Under the pieces are notes generated by a model. That model had not been told where the DNA came from, did no database searches, and was given only the letters and a program-made list of their open reading frames with translations. From assembly GCA_031278095.1 (NCBI GenBank), contig JAITLC010000030.1, positions 1-39,867 on the forward strand: DNA of 39,867 nucleotides, given 5' to 3'. The position numbers and the translations under genes were made by a program. Shown one piece after another: positions 5,810-15,500 of the stretch. This DNA is from Treponema sp. (lineage in GTDB: Bacteria > Spirochaetota > Spirochaetia > Treponematales > Breznakiellaceae). Position 1 is the stretch's first letter. The number at the start of each line of letters is the position of its first letter.

Positions 5810-8344
5810 ATGCAGGCAGCGGAACGGTTTGGCAGGAATTGCATCGAAAGGCTTAGGGAGGCAATTGAAGATGCCGAAGGGAATGAGGTCTTTGCCGCCG
5901 GATGGCTGGATGAAAGGGGGATGGTAAGCCGGATAAAAATCCTTGCACGGGGGAATGAAACTTCCGTTCCCGCTCTCCTTAAGAATGCAGAAACGGATAC
6001 CCTTCCGGACGTGTTTATCCACAATCATCCTTCCGGATTTCTCACTCCCAGCGATAATGATCTTGCCATTTCCGGCAGGGCGGGGGAGGCGGGGCTGGGG
6101 GCCTATATAACCGACAACGCGGTGGAAAAAGTCTATGTGGTGGCCGAACCTGTCAGGCGGTGGCAGTACAAGGCCCTGGAGACCGGCAGGATCATCCGGG
6201 CGTTGGAGCCGGGGGGAGCGGTTGCAAAAAGACTTCCAGCCTACGAGATTCGGGAATCCCAGTTAAATCTGATGAAACTTATCGTTAAGGCTTTTAACGG
6301 CGATGCTGTTGTCGTGGCGGAAGCGGGAACCGGAGTGGGCAAAAGTTTTGCATACCTTCTTCCCTCAGTCCGCTATGCACTGGACAACGGGGAGCGGATC
6401 GTCGTTTCTACAGCCACCATCACCCTGCAGCAGCAGCTTTTCGATAAGGATATTCCCCTGGTTTTGTCCGCCCTTTCTCCGGCGGAACGGAAACAGGTCA
6501 AGGCCGTGCTGATGAAGGGCCGGGGCAACTATCTCTGTCGCCGCCGCTTGACGGATGCCCTCATGGAGCCATTGCTTGATGAGGAAGAGTATGAAGAGTT
6601 ACGGCGTATTGCGGCCTGGATGGAGACTACAAAATCAGGCAGCCGTTCGGATCTTTCCTTTTTGCCCCAGGAGGGGATCTGGTCACGGGTATGCTCGGAG
6701 GCGGATATATGTATGGGCCTCCGTTGTCCCGAAAGGGAACGCTGTTTTGTCCTTGCCCTGCGCAAGGAGGCTGCCGACGCCAAACTCATTGTGGCGAATC
6801 ATCATCTTCTCTTTGCAGATCTTGCCGCCAGGCATGAGGGGGCCGGTTACGATGCAACAGTGGTACTGCCGCCCTACAGGCGGGTGATTATTGACGAGGC
6901 CCACACCATGGAAGGGGCGGCTACGGATTTTTTTTCAAAATCTTTCAGCCGTCTCGGTCTGGCCAGGCAGTTGGGAAGGCTTTACCGTAGACGCAGGGCA
7001 AAAACTTCCGGTCTGCTTCTCAGACTGGCGGATATATGCGGAGGTAAGGGAGGCGAAAGATTGGTTCCTCAACCGAGCCCGCAGGGCGGAGGTTCCCCTC
7101 TTGCTCCTCAACCGAGCCCGCAGGGCGGAGGTTCCCCTCTTGATGAGGCTGTCACGGCAATGGAAGGAATTCGGGACGCCATGGATACACTGGATCAGCT
7201 TGCTCTGGCCCTCTGCGGGGAAGAGGGTGTATTCCGTCTCTGTCCACGGGCCGAAGAGGACGCCTTTTCTCTTGCCTCTCCCCTGATCGATCTCCGTAAA
7301 AAGATAGACCTTCTGGCAGCGTGGATCAGGGAGATGCTGGAAAACATAAACGAAGATGGTCAGGACGATCCTGCTGTCTGGGAGACAAAATCCATACTGA
7401 GACGTCTTGAGACCGTGGGAAGTATCTGTCTTGCCTTTGTCGAATACCGGGAACGGGAACAGGAGGTGCTCTGGATAGAGAAGAAGGGAACGGGAGCGGA
7501 CGCATGGACGATATTCAGCGAAACCCCGGTAGATGTGGCTCCCGGTCTTGACGAAGCCCTCTTCAGACCAAACAAGACGATTATCTGTACTTCCGCCACG
7601 CTCACGGTTTCAGGTTCCTTTAACTACTGGGCAGGGAGAAACGGCGCGGCCCTCAACCCGGAACGGGAAACCATGATGGGTATCTTCCCTTCACCCTTTC
7701 CGTATTCCAAAAGCGTGCTTCTGGCGGTTCCCACCGACGCACCCCTGCCCGACGAATCCTCCTACCAGGAATTTGTTGATCATGCGGCCCGTTCCCTGGC
7801 CCTGGCTGCGGGAGGCTCGGCCTTGATTCTCTTTACCTCCTACCTTTCCCTTAAAAGCGCCTACAATGCGGCTCAGCCGGAATTGCAGAGCCAAGGTATC
7901 CGATGTCTCAAACAGGGAGACGACGACCGGGCCCGTTTACTGGCTGCCTTTCTGGAAGACCGGGCCAGCGTTCTCTTTGCTACCGACAGTTTCTGGGAAG
8001 GAGTCGATGCGCCGGGGGATACCCTGCGTCTCGTGATCCTCTGCCGCCTCCCCTTCAGAACCCCAAAAGATCCGGTATTTGAAGCCCGGCGGGAGGCCGT
8101 AGAAAAATGCGGAGGAAACGCTTTTATGGAACTTTCCCTTCCCGAATCGGTGATGAAGTTCAAACAGGGTTTCGGCAGACTCATGCGCCGTTCCAGTGAC
8201 CGGGGAGTGATAGCGGTACTGGACGGAAGGCTGCTCAAGAAACGATACGGTGAACATTTCCTCAGATCCCTGCCTGAAACAAGAACCTGTTTTACGGAAT
8301 TTGAAAGCATCGTGCAGAATACGGAACGGTTTCTCTTCCCTTAA
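5810..8344 (+). CDS. dinG: RadC/JAMM-like domain fused to a DinG-family Fe-S helicase
   Basis: An 844-residue XPD/DinG-type superfamily 2 helicase, expected to unwind 5' overhangs, R-loops or other repair intermediates. Start chosen at ATG 5810 because CCAGGAGGCGG lies 8-10 nt upstream; TTG 5738 would translate a repeat. Residues 1 to about 125 form a RadC-like JAB domain with the metal signature H71-N-H73-PSG and D84 (HxHx10D). Then come Walker A EAGTGVGKS (171-179), the iron-sulphur cysteines C243, C301, C306 and C312 (the last three spaced x4 and x5 as in DinG), DEAH (362-365), ATD-FWEGVDAPGD, and motif VI QGFGRLMRRSSDRG. Firmicute DinG proteins often carry a DnaQ-like nuclease instead of JAMM. 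A 13-residue tandem repeat interrupts the helicase at about 419-444. The glutamate expected upstream in active JAMM enzymes is not obvious. The gene converges on its right neighbour, sharing TTAA. Confidence 0.9.
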   Translation: MQAAERFGRNCIERLREAIEDAEGNEVFAAGWLDERGMVSRIKILARGNETSVPALLKNAETDTLPDVFIHNHPSGFLTPSDNDLAISGRAGEAGLGAYITDNAVEKVYVVAEPVRRWQYKALETGRIIRALEPGGAVAKRLPAYEIRESQLNLMKLIVKAFNGDAVVVAEAGTGVGKSFAYLLPSVRYALDNGERIVVSTATITLQQQLFDKDIPLVLSALSPAERKQVKAVLMKGRGNYLCRRRLTDALMEPLLDEEEYEELRRIAAWMETTKSGSRSDLSFLPQEGIWSRVCSEADICMGLRCPERERCFVLALRKEAADAKLIVANHHLLFADLAARHEGAGYDATVVLPPYRRVIIDEAHTMEGAATDFFSKSFSRLGLARQLGRLYRRRRAKTSGLLLRLADICGGKGGERLVPQPSPQGGGSPLAPQPSPQGGGSPLDEAVTAMEGIRDAMDTLDQLALALCGEEGVFRLCPRAEEDAFSLASPLIDLRKKIDLLAAWIREMLENINEDGQDDPAVWETKSILRRLETVGSICLAFVEYREREQEVLWIEKKGTGADAWTIFSETPVDVAPGLDEALFRPNKTIICTSATLTVSGSFNYWAGRNGAALNPERETMMGIFPSPFPYSKSVLLAVPTDAPLPDESSYQEFVDHAARSLALAAGGSALILFTSYLSLKSAYNAAQPELQSQGIRCLKQGDDDRARLLAAFLEDRASVLFATDSFWEGVDAPGDTLRLVILCRLPFRTPKDPVFEARREAVEKCGGNAFMELSLPESVMKFKQGFGRLMRRSSDRGVIAVLDGRLLKKRYGEHFLRSLPETRTCFTEFESIVQNTERFLFP
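7064..7141 (+). repeat. Two tandem 39-bp units inside dinG (peptide PQPSPQGGGSPL twice)
   Basis: Units 7064-7102 and 7103-7141 differ at one base (GTT against GCT). Each holds an imperfect palindrome AACC-GA-GCCC-GCA-GGGC-GGA-GGTT. The reading frame stays open. The inserted peptide is proline/glycine-rich and sits between conserved helicase blocks, so it is probably a tolerated repeat insertion in a surface loop. Confidence 0.9.
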
Positions 8345-9843
8345 TTCTCCGTGTCGAATATGGTTTTTCCCAGATCCGGCGTCCCGGCAGGCAGTGAGGA
8401 ACGGTATTTTTCCAGTTCTTCCTTTTCCCGCGCCAGGCCCGGGAAGCTGTAGGCCGCCTCCTTTCCTTCGGCGCTGATTTCGGGTATGGAATAGGTTCCC
8501 ATCTCCTTCATGATTTTTTCCCTGGCCCTGGAGAATTTTTTGGGTTTACACCCTGCGGAAGGCGCCTTAATGTCGCTTTCTTTTATATCCTTGCCCTGTT
8601 CCCAGATCCGGCCGTAAGCCAGACGGCGGAGATTTTCCATTTTTATCTCTTCATTGTCCCTGCGGAGTCCCAGATAGCGCAGAGCCGGAATGAGCCAGAA
8701 AAGGAAGGAAAAGGCCATGGGCACAAGGCCGAGCACAAAGGCAAGCAGGGGGAGGGGATCTGCGATAAAGGATGAGAGGAGCACATAGGAGAAGCCGTAA
8801 AGGTAAGAGGAGGCATGGAGCTGGGCCTGGGTAAGGATCGCCCCGGTATTAAGCGCGTTCCAGAAGAAGTAACCGCCAAAGAGGAGATTCACTCCGTTGA
8901 TTAGGCTAAAGGCGGTATTCATCTTCTTTTCGTTGCCGGAGAAGATGCCCAGAGGCCGCAGGGGAACGCTGCCGCTGAAGGATCTGTCCCGTAGATCCTG
9001 GCGTTTAAGAAGTTCGTCAAAACGGTACACGATGGTTCCGCCTTCGGTTACTTCGGGACTGCCGCCGTAACGGGAACAGTAGGCCATGATCTCCTCTTCG
9101 GCCCTATCGGGTTTTGCCCCGGTGAGGAACATGAATTCCGGCAGGCCGATCACTCCCCGGTTGGCCTGGATATAGGCAATGACCGCTTTCTGTTCCCGTT
9201 CTTCCCGGCCTGCAGAGGGATTTCCATCCCCGAATACAAAGGAGAAGATTGCTCTGTGCAGGGGTTTCCCTTTAGGTTTCTGTTTTTGCGGGTAACGACC
9301 GTCATAAAAAGCCCGATCAACGCTTTTTGTCAGTTCCGAGTAAAACCAGAGCCGGATGATCAGGTTGAAGATCGATGAGGCAAGGTAGAGGCCGCCGCCA
9401 TTCCGGGAACGGCTTGAGGAATTGGAGGAACCTGCAACGGAGAGTACCAGACTTGCAAGGGCAATGAGCATGAAAAAGGCAAAGTAGCCCACCAGCATGA
9501 ACATGATCCAGATCTTGAACAGGAAAGAAGCGGCAATCTTGAAACCGTTCAGGAATTTTTCCGTAAAACGTTTGAAACTTACGGCAAAACCGCGGTAACG
9601 GCTGGTAAAACCGCGGGGAAAGGAATAACGAATCTCCGAAGATTCGGTTACTTCAAGCCTGGCTGAAAATTCATCGGCAGCCAGCGGGGCCAATTCCCGG
9701 ACTTTCTCCAAGGGCAGGGCGGTAGCGGCTACTATATCCGCCACCGTGGCCCCCTTGTGGTATCTGCGGAAAGCATCGGTTATCCTGCGATAGGCCTCTT
9801 TATCGCCGGCGGGGCGCTGGTTAAAGAACTTAGGAAGCGGCAT
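8341..9843 (-). CDS. Multi-pass membrane protein with repeated winged-helix-like cytoplasmic modules; function unknown
   Basis: A 500-residue protein I do not recognise. The N-terminal ~90 residues form a small helical module ending in VTESSEIRYSF. A hydrophobic pair lies at about 100-170 (WIMFMLVGYFAFFMLIALASLVLSV and a weaker segment). A second module at about 220-285 ends VTEGGTIVYRF. A group of three hydrophobic helices lies at about 310-400, and a third, shorter module ends in GKEAAYSFPGL. The recurring pattern (a helical stretch, then a beta hairpin with xVTExxxIxYxF) suggests three copies of a winged-helix-like fold facing the cytoplasm. The ATG lies inside the 3' end of the Rrf2 gene (14-bp overlap), so the two are translationally coupled and may work together in redox or iron sensing. 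That role is inference. Confidence 0.75.
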   Translation of the reverse strand: MPLPKFFNQRPAGDKEAYRRITDAFRRYHKGATVADIVAATALPLEKVRELAPLAADEFSARLEVTESSEIRYSFPRGFTSRYRGFAVSFKRFTEKFLNGFKIAASFLFKIWIMFMLVGYFAFFMLIALASLVLSVAGSSNSSSRSRNGGGLYLASSIFNLIIRLWFYSELTKSVDRAFYDGRYPQKQKPKGKPLHRAIFSFVFGDGNPSAGREEREQKAVIAYIQANRGVIGLPEFMFLTGAKPDRAEEEIMAYCSRYGGSPEVTEGGTIVYRFDELLKRQDLRDRSFSGSVPLRPLGIFSGNEKKMNTAFSLINGVNLLFGGYFFWNALNTGAILTQAQLHASSYLYGFSYVLLSSFIADPLPLLAFVLGLVPMAFSFLFWLIPALRYLGLRRDNEEIKMENLRRLAYGRIWEQGKDIKESDIKAPSAGCKPKKFSRAREKIMKEMGTYSIPEISAEGKEAAYSFPGLAREKEELEKYRSSLPAGTPDLGKTIFDTEN

Positions 9844-10276
9844 GTTCCAATACCTTACTCCGTTTTTTCATACCCCGTGCCAGAATGTCCGCCAGACTGA
9901 GACTCCGCAGATAGTCATTCATAAGGGCGGTAACATCTACCCAGACCTGATGAGCCATACAATCCGCCTCCCTGATACATTCTTCCTCATGTTTTTCACA
10001 GGGACTCACCTCCAGATCCTCGCCGGCGGCATCCATGATGGCCTTGACGGTGAGTTTATTCAAGGGCTGAGCGAAGCAGAAACCGCCGCCGGGCCCCCGG
10101 ACTGATGAAACAATGCCCGCCTTCCTGAGCTTAAAGAAGATTTGTTCCAAAAACACGGAAGAGATATTTTCTTCCTCCGAGAGAGTGTTGATGGAGATAG
10201 GTTCCCCGTTTTTGCTCATTTTTGCAAGGGCTAAGGATGCCCGCAACGCATAACGGCCTCGTGTAGTAATTCTCAT
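9830..10276 (-). CDS. Rrf2 family transcriptional regulator, IscR-like
   Basis: A 148-residue DNA-binding regulator. The N-terminus MRITTRGRYALRASLALA and the winged helix through SSVRGPGGGFCFAQP are the classic Rrf2/IscR signature. Three cysteines (C-x6-C-x5-C, in SPCEKHEEECIREADC) followed by a histidine match the [2Fe-2S] ligand region of IscR, with one extra residue in the first spacing. It probably senses Fe-S status, nitrosative stress or redox. No isc/suf gene lies nearby; its only coupled neighbour is the downstream membrane protein. AAGGGGG lies 8 nt before the ATG. Confidence 0.88.
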   Translation of the reverse strand: MRITTRGRYALRASLALAKMSKNGEPISINTLSEEENISSVFLEQIFFKLRKAGIVSSVRGPGGGFCFAQPLNKLTVKAIMDAAGEDLEVSPCEKHEEECIREADCMAHQVWVDVTALMNDYLRSLSLADILARGMKKRSKVLEHAAS

Positions 10277-10349
10277 GGAGAAAACCCCCTTACAAGGTTA
10301 TTTGACAACTATGATAAAGTATTTTGAAAAAAAATAGAATACAAAATAA

Positions 10350-10390
10350 CCGGGCTTGTCCCAAAATCTGATGTTTTTGCACAGTCCCGG
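10350..10390. repeat. GAGCTTGTTC palindromic repeat, copy 2
   Basis: CCGGGCTTGTCCCAAAA and TTTTTGCACAGTCCCGG form an imperfect inverted repeat in the divergent gap between the Rrf2 and uracil-phosphoribosyltransferase genes. It could also act as an operator or attenuator, but its similarity to the copies at 5740 and 38290 favours a dispersed repeat. Confidence 0.6.
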
Positions 10391-10431
10391 CTTCAAAATT
10401 GAAAATAAAGAATTTCTCCCCGCCGGGTATA

Positions 10432-10460
10432 TTGCGAAAAACCGTCTATAAAAATATACT
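10432..10460 (+). promoter_or_regulatory. Promoter for the upp-like gene, leaderless arrangement
   Basis: TTGCGA (10432-10437), 17-bp spacer, TATACT (10455-10460), then 7 nt to the ATG at 10468. The predicted transcription start is at or next to the start codon, and there is no Shine-Dalgarno. Confidence 0.6.
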
Positions 10461-10467
10461 CATCCTC

Positions 10468-11538
10468 ATGAGCAAGGTTATTCTCAAAGCCGAAGATCTC
10501 GACGGTTACCTGAATGACGGAGACCGGGATTATCTTTTCCGGATGAATGGACTCTATACCAGGGCCATGGATTCATGCCGGATCCTTGCGGCCGGTTCTT
10601 TTGGGCAGAAGACCCGGGATGAAGAGGATAAGCTTATCGCGCTTTACAACGAGATGGGGCTTCTCATGCAGGACATCTGCAGGCAGGAGCCGGGGTTGAA
10701 GGTCTATTCCTTCATCATGCCCCAGGAAAGCCATGCGGAAGCCTCCCAGGTTATCGCCAAGCTTCGGGATGTGAATACCGAAAGCCAGGAATTTGTCTAC
10801 TACATCCAGAGATCCTATGAGATGCTCTTCAAGCTGGCCTATGGGGGAAAGCCCGGCGTAAACAAAAATTATCTCATAGTAAAGACTCCGGTAACCGCTC
10901 CGGTACAGAATTTCGCCGTTCACAAGATTACCAACGTTGACAGCATGATCGAAAACACGGTGATGTGCGTCATGCTCCGGGGAGCCCTGCTGCCTTCGAT
11001 GATCATGAGCAAGGAGATCCAGGAGTATTCCTCCCACGGCTATGTGACCCCTTTTGCCCTTTTTAGGATCAAGCGGGATGAAAAGAAGCATGAAAACGAC
11101 ATGGAGTATATTCTGGATTTGGATAAGTCTTTTTTCGATCTCAAGGTTCTGGACGGGAAAGACCTTATCTTTGCCGACCCCATGAACGCCACGGGCGGCA
11201 GTCTTGTAACGGTAGTAAAGTACCTTGCCGGCGAAGGCATAAAGCCTAAGTCCATACAGTTCTTCAATGTGATCGCTGCATTGAAGGGGGCTTTGAGGGT
11301 AGTCCGTGCCCTGGATAATTGCCAGGTGTATACGGTTTGGATGGATCCGGTCTTGAACGAGGCGGCCTATATCATGCCGGGGCTTGGGGACGCGGGGGAC
11401 AGGATCAATGGTCAGGACGGGGAAGAAAAGCCCCGGAACATCATCCAGCTTATCGCCGATTACGGGACCAATATCACAGGCCTCTACCGCGCCCAACTCC
11501 GGGAGGTTGAGGACACGGTGCTCAATAATAGAAAATGA
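10468..11538 (+). CDS. Uracil phosphoribosyltransferase-type protein with long N-terminal extension
   Basis: Would convert uracil plus PRPP to UMP in pyrimidine salvage. A 356-residue protein whose C-terminal ~200 residues are UPRTase-like: [15 protein letters not shown], the PRPP loop DPMNATGGS (237-245), and the uracil-binding GLGDAGDR (305-312). Typical bacterial Upp is about 208 residues, so roughly 130-150 N-terminal residues are extra; their role is unknown. An upstream TTG at 10399 would add 23 residues running through the promoter, so ATG 10468 is preferred. The stop overlaps the start of the TPR lipoprotein gene (ATGA), implying one operon. The extension could make it a regulatory or altered-specificity relative of Upp, so I leave the symbol blank. 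Confidence 0.82.
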   Translation: MSKVILKAEDLDGYLNDGDRDYLFRMNGLYTRAMDSCRILAAGSFGQKTRDEEDKLIALYNEMGLLMQDICRQEPGLKVYSFIMPQESHAEASQVIAKLRDVNTESQEFVYYIQRSYEMLFKLAYGGKPGVNKNYLIVKTPVTAPVQNFAVHKITNVDSMIENTVMCVMLRGALLPSMIMSKEIQEYSSHGYVTPFALFRIKRDEKKHENDMEYILDLDKSFFDLKVLDGKDLIFADPMNATGGSLVTVVKYLAGEGIKPKSIQFFNVIAALKGALRVVRALDNCQVYTVWMDPVLNEAAYIMPGLGDAGDRINGQDGEEKPRNIIQLIADYGTNITGLYRAQLREVEDTVLNNRK

Positions 11539-12548
11539 AGCTGTTTTTTCTGCCGCTCATAATGTTTGTCCTGTTTTCCGTTTCGGGCTGTCTTTCCCGG
11601 GGTGTAACCTCGGCGGAAGAGTACTACAGTATCGGCATGGCCTACTTCGAGTTGGGAAAATGGGAGGAAGCGGAGAAATGGCTTAGCCGGGCGCGTTTTG
11701 TAGACAAGACCAAGAATGCTTCGGAATACAATTTGGGGCGTATTGATTTTGAATTGGGCCGTTACCAGGATGCCGCAAAGAAATTCGAGACTATTCTAAA
11801 AAAAGATCCCCAAAATGTGATGGTGCTTAAAGCTGCGGCTTTTGCCAGGCTTAAAAATGAAGAATTTGACAAGGCGGAGGCCCACTACAAGAAGCTCCTT
11901 GTCATAGTTCCCGAAAGCGCCGACGATGGTTACAACTACGCGCTGCTTCTCTATGCCTCAAAAAAGTATCCTGAAGCCGAGGAGATTCTCTCCCGCTATG
12001 AATTTGCCCTCAAGGATTCGGCGGACAGCCTTCTTCTTCTGGCCCGTACCCAACGGAAACGGAACAAGGTGGAGGCCATGGATAACTATGACAAGTGGCT
12101 GGCCAATAATGCCGATCCCGAGGTGAGCTACGAGTATGGTCAGGTTCTGGAGGAGGCCGGTTTCTTCGCCCGGGCAATAGAGCAGTACCGGGAAACCCTC
12201 AACAGTCTTCCCCAGGACAGCACGGATCCGAAACGTTCCGATCTCCGGCTTACCATTGCAAAACTCTTTTTTGTCGCAGACGGGGAAAATCCCGAAGGGC
12301 TGACGGAACTCAGGGCCGCCATTGGCGAAGGCTATTCCGATATGGATGCCCTGCGGGAACTGGCCGCAGACGAGCGGATAAACGAGGCCAACCGGAATGA
12401 GATTCTTGCGCTCATCACCGAAACCGAACAGGCCGCCGCCAAAGCCGAAAAAGAAGCCGCAGAAGCAGAAACCGCCGGCGACGAAGTCCGGCCTGAAGCG
12501 GAATCAGAAGAAGACCTTGAGAGTAGTACCGATAGTCCCCAGGAATGA
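11535..12548 (+). CDS. TPR-repeat lipoprotein
   Basis: A 337-residue exported protein. The signal peptide ends in the lipobox VSGC (Cys19), so it is a membrane-anchored lipoprotein. From about residue 27 to 225 it is helical with tetratricopeptide repeats: [68 protein letters not shown], and others. The C-terminal ~50 residues are Ala/Glu-rich, probably coiled or disordered. TPR lipoproteins usually scaffold envelope complexes. It is translationally coupled to the upp-like gene, which does not suggest a shared pathway. The last 45 bp overlap, on the opposite strand, the end of the giant exported protein gene. Confidence 0.85.
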   Translation: MKLFFLPLIMFVLFSVSGCLSRGVTSAEEYYSIGMAYFELGKWEEAEKWLSRARFVDKTKNASEYNLGRIDFELGRYQDAAKKFETILKKDPQNVMVLKAAAFARLKNEEFDKAEAHYKKLLVIVPESADDGYNYALLLYASKKYPEAEEILSRYEFALKDSADSLLLLARTQRKRNKVEAMDNYDKWLANNADPEVSYEYGQVLEEAGFFARAIEQYRETLNSLPQDSTDPKRSDLRLTIAKLFFVADGENPEGLTELRAAIGEGYSDMDALRELAADERINEANRNEILALITETEQAAAKAEKEAAEAETAGDEVRPEAESEEDLESSTDSPQE

Positions 12549-15500
12549 AAGGGTTTTGGCGGTTTCGTCCTGAACTATGTCGAGTTCGGCAAAGACTGAA
12601 AAATCAAGGCGTCCCAGGATGCGGATAATCGATTCGTGGCCCAGAATAAGGTTCCATGTCAGGTAATCGTTCTGGTTTATGGTACGGGAAATCGTCAGTT
12701 CTGCCTTTTCTCTTCTGAATTGCTCATACTCCGAATCCAGCAATTCCGAAAGTTTAAGCCAGGACCCCTGGGTCCTTACGGCGCCGGCAACAAAATTGTA
12801 AAACACGCTGAGCAGGCTCTTCTTTGTGGGAACGGTCCATGAAACTTCCATGCTTTCAAGCCAGTTCTGGCTTGTCCCCATGGAAAATCCGCTGCCGTTG
12901 AAGCTTGCCGTGGCGGTATTGCTTAAGGCCAACTCTTCTCCGGTAAAGCCGTGAAACGCCGCATCGAAACTCGACTGTATGCGGAAAGAATCATCTTCAA
13001 GGAAATGGGCGCCGTCTTCCCTTCGGGGCTGGGCCACGGAAAGTTCCAGGGCATGGGCATACTCATCTCCCTCATAGAATGAGACAAGGGGGTAAACCCC
13101 AAAGGCGCCGAACATATTCACCGCAGAAAATCCCAGGTTTCCTCCCCAGTTCAGGGTATCCCTGTTGGTATCCATGCGTTTTTCAAGGGCTCTGCCGATG
13201 TTGATCCCCGCACTGGAAGGAATAAAAAAAGCCTTGATATCGTAGTGGTTGGGAAATTGTCCCTGAATACTGTACTTGTCATCAAAGGAAGAATAATCGG
13301 TTTGAGGAGAAAAGAGGGCGCTTCCCGGGCCTTCTTCCATGGCCCTTCTCGAATCATCGCTCCACAGGGAGTAGAAAGGAAAGAGCCGCCAGAGGGGAAG
13401 GGAGTCGTTGATGCTGTTCCAATAGAGTTCCCCGTCATCCAACGCATCGGCGCCGGAAAAGGCAAGGCTCCTGCTGAAACTCCGTTCACCCCGGAAGAGA
13501 ATATTTACCGGATTCAGATTGAGGGGAAAATCCAGCCTGCTTGAGCTGGTAGAAATTGTACTGTTGCTGAGTGCAATAAAATCGCTGATACCTTCCAGGG
13601 AGAAGCTGACACCCAGCGGTTTTGTACCGAGGCTCAGGGAGCCCAGGCCGTGAATGTTCCGTTCCCTGGCTCCGCCTCCCAGATTGGGGACCATTTTTCC
13701 CCAGCTTTCCACCCAGGCCATGCCGTAATTTTCAATCCAGTCGCCTTTTTCATCCTCTTTCCAGCCTGCATTAAGATTCAGGGCCGGCGCGGGGATATAA
13801 ACACGAGGAGAAGTCCAGCTTGTCTGAATTTCCCAGTTCCTCTCCAGTATTTCCTCTTCAAGGTTTGTCTCCGCGTTCACCCTGCTCCGCAGGAACCGCG
13901 AGAGTGTAAGTTCCGCACTATGCTCCATAGTTCCGTCTTCGGGAGAAAGACCAAAGTTTTCCGCCGCGGAGAAGGGCCCCCAGGCCCGGGAGATGCCGTG
14001 TCCTGCATCCCAGTATATGTCGGAACCTTCTCCGTTCAGGTTATTGTCCTGCCAGGTAAGCCCATAGTTTCCCTTTATATCGGTACCGAGTACCTTTAGC
14101 TCTCCGTTGGAACGGCTGATTACACCGCCTGAACTTACCGATTCTGCGGTAAAAGGATCCCCTCGCAGTCCTGTCTCAAGGGCAGTATTGAAGACGGGAT
14201 CGGAAAAAATGATTGTTTTTCCCGCCTGGAGTAAAGTACCGGGACGTTTCCATTCAAACGCAGTACCTCCATTGAGCCTGAAGGCAGGGGCGGAGTCTTC
14301 CAGGATAATCTCATCCAGGGAAAAACCGCCGTCCGGAACACGCAGCCCTTCGGAATCAATAAAAAAGGCCGTATATCCTGATTTTCCCGGGACAAGTTCC
14401 CCGGAACGGGATTCCAGGGAAGGCCGGTAGGTAAAGGATGCGCCCGGAATACCATTTCCTTCAACGGAAATTCCCTGCCCGAGTCCTGCATACCGGACTT
14501 CAACCTTGTTCCACTCTCCGGGAACAAAAGCCGAAAGGGGTACGGTTCCCTCAAGATATGTCTCCCGATCGCGGCCCAGGGATTCCGGCCCCCGGCCAAG
14601 CAAAAAACGGAGACGCGCCGGCATCTGGTTTGAAAATGCGGGAGCCTTAAAGAAGAAGCTCAAGACCCGGTATTCGGAAAGGGGAATCCCGGCAGTTCTT
14701 CCGTCAACTCCGGGGCTTTCTCTGCCTGCAAGCTGTTCCCATCCGGTTTGCAGTACCTTTTGATCTCCGGAAGGATGAAGCCGGTCGATAATATCGCCGT
14801 ACTTTAGTCCAAGGGATTCGTCGAGCCACTCCCTGGCGGAAACGGAACTTTGCCCGATTGAGTCCTTTGCGCTTTTAATGACACCGTCTTTTACAATAAC
14901 CGGCCTGAATGGAGATGCGTGGAGGATCGGGGGAGCCAGAAGCACTGTTCCATCTATGGAGGAAAGTCCCTGCTTGAGGGCTATGATCCGGAAATATGTG
15001 GCTCCCCGGAGTTTTCTCCGGTCTTCATCATTGAGCTGTACTGTTTCTATCCTGGCTTCAGAACCGAAGGCGGCAGGATTCCTGGGGCTGGGCTGCGGGG
15101 AAGGGTAGATCTGCCGTTCCATGATCAGCGCCGGATTTTCCGTAAAGGCGCTGTCTTTTTCCGAAAGGATGCCGATCTGCAGAATAAGGGCGAAATCCGA
15201 ATAATCTCCGCCAAAAGAATGAAAACGGAAAGGCACTTCTATTGCCTTGGTTTCCTCCAGCATGGTTCCTTCATCCCCCAGGGGAACTTCAAAGCCGGCC
15301 CAGGTCTTACCGAAACCCAGGCTGAATTCGGCGCCCAAAACATCCGTTTTATCGGTAAGGAGGGGATCCCTCACGGGGAAAGGCCCTGTTTTTCCGCTTA
15401 CCTCTCTGGCTCCATCCCAGCCTATTTCACGGATCGTAGTTCCCAGAGCAGTACTTTCCTGATAATTCTGGTAGATAAGATTCCACTGATTGGCGGAAGA

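Noticed and set aside
15060..15115. Frameshift or assembly error in the giant exported protein at the PSPQPSPRN peptide
   Set aside because: The frame remains open across it and the surrounding sequence keeps the same beta-rich character, so an in-frame repeat insertion is simpler.
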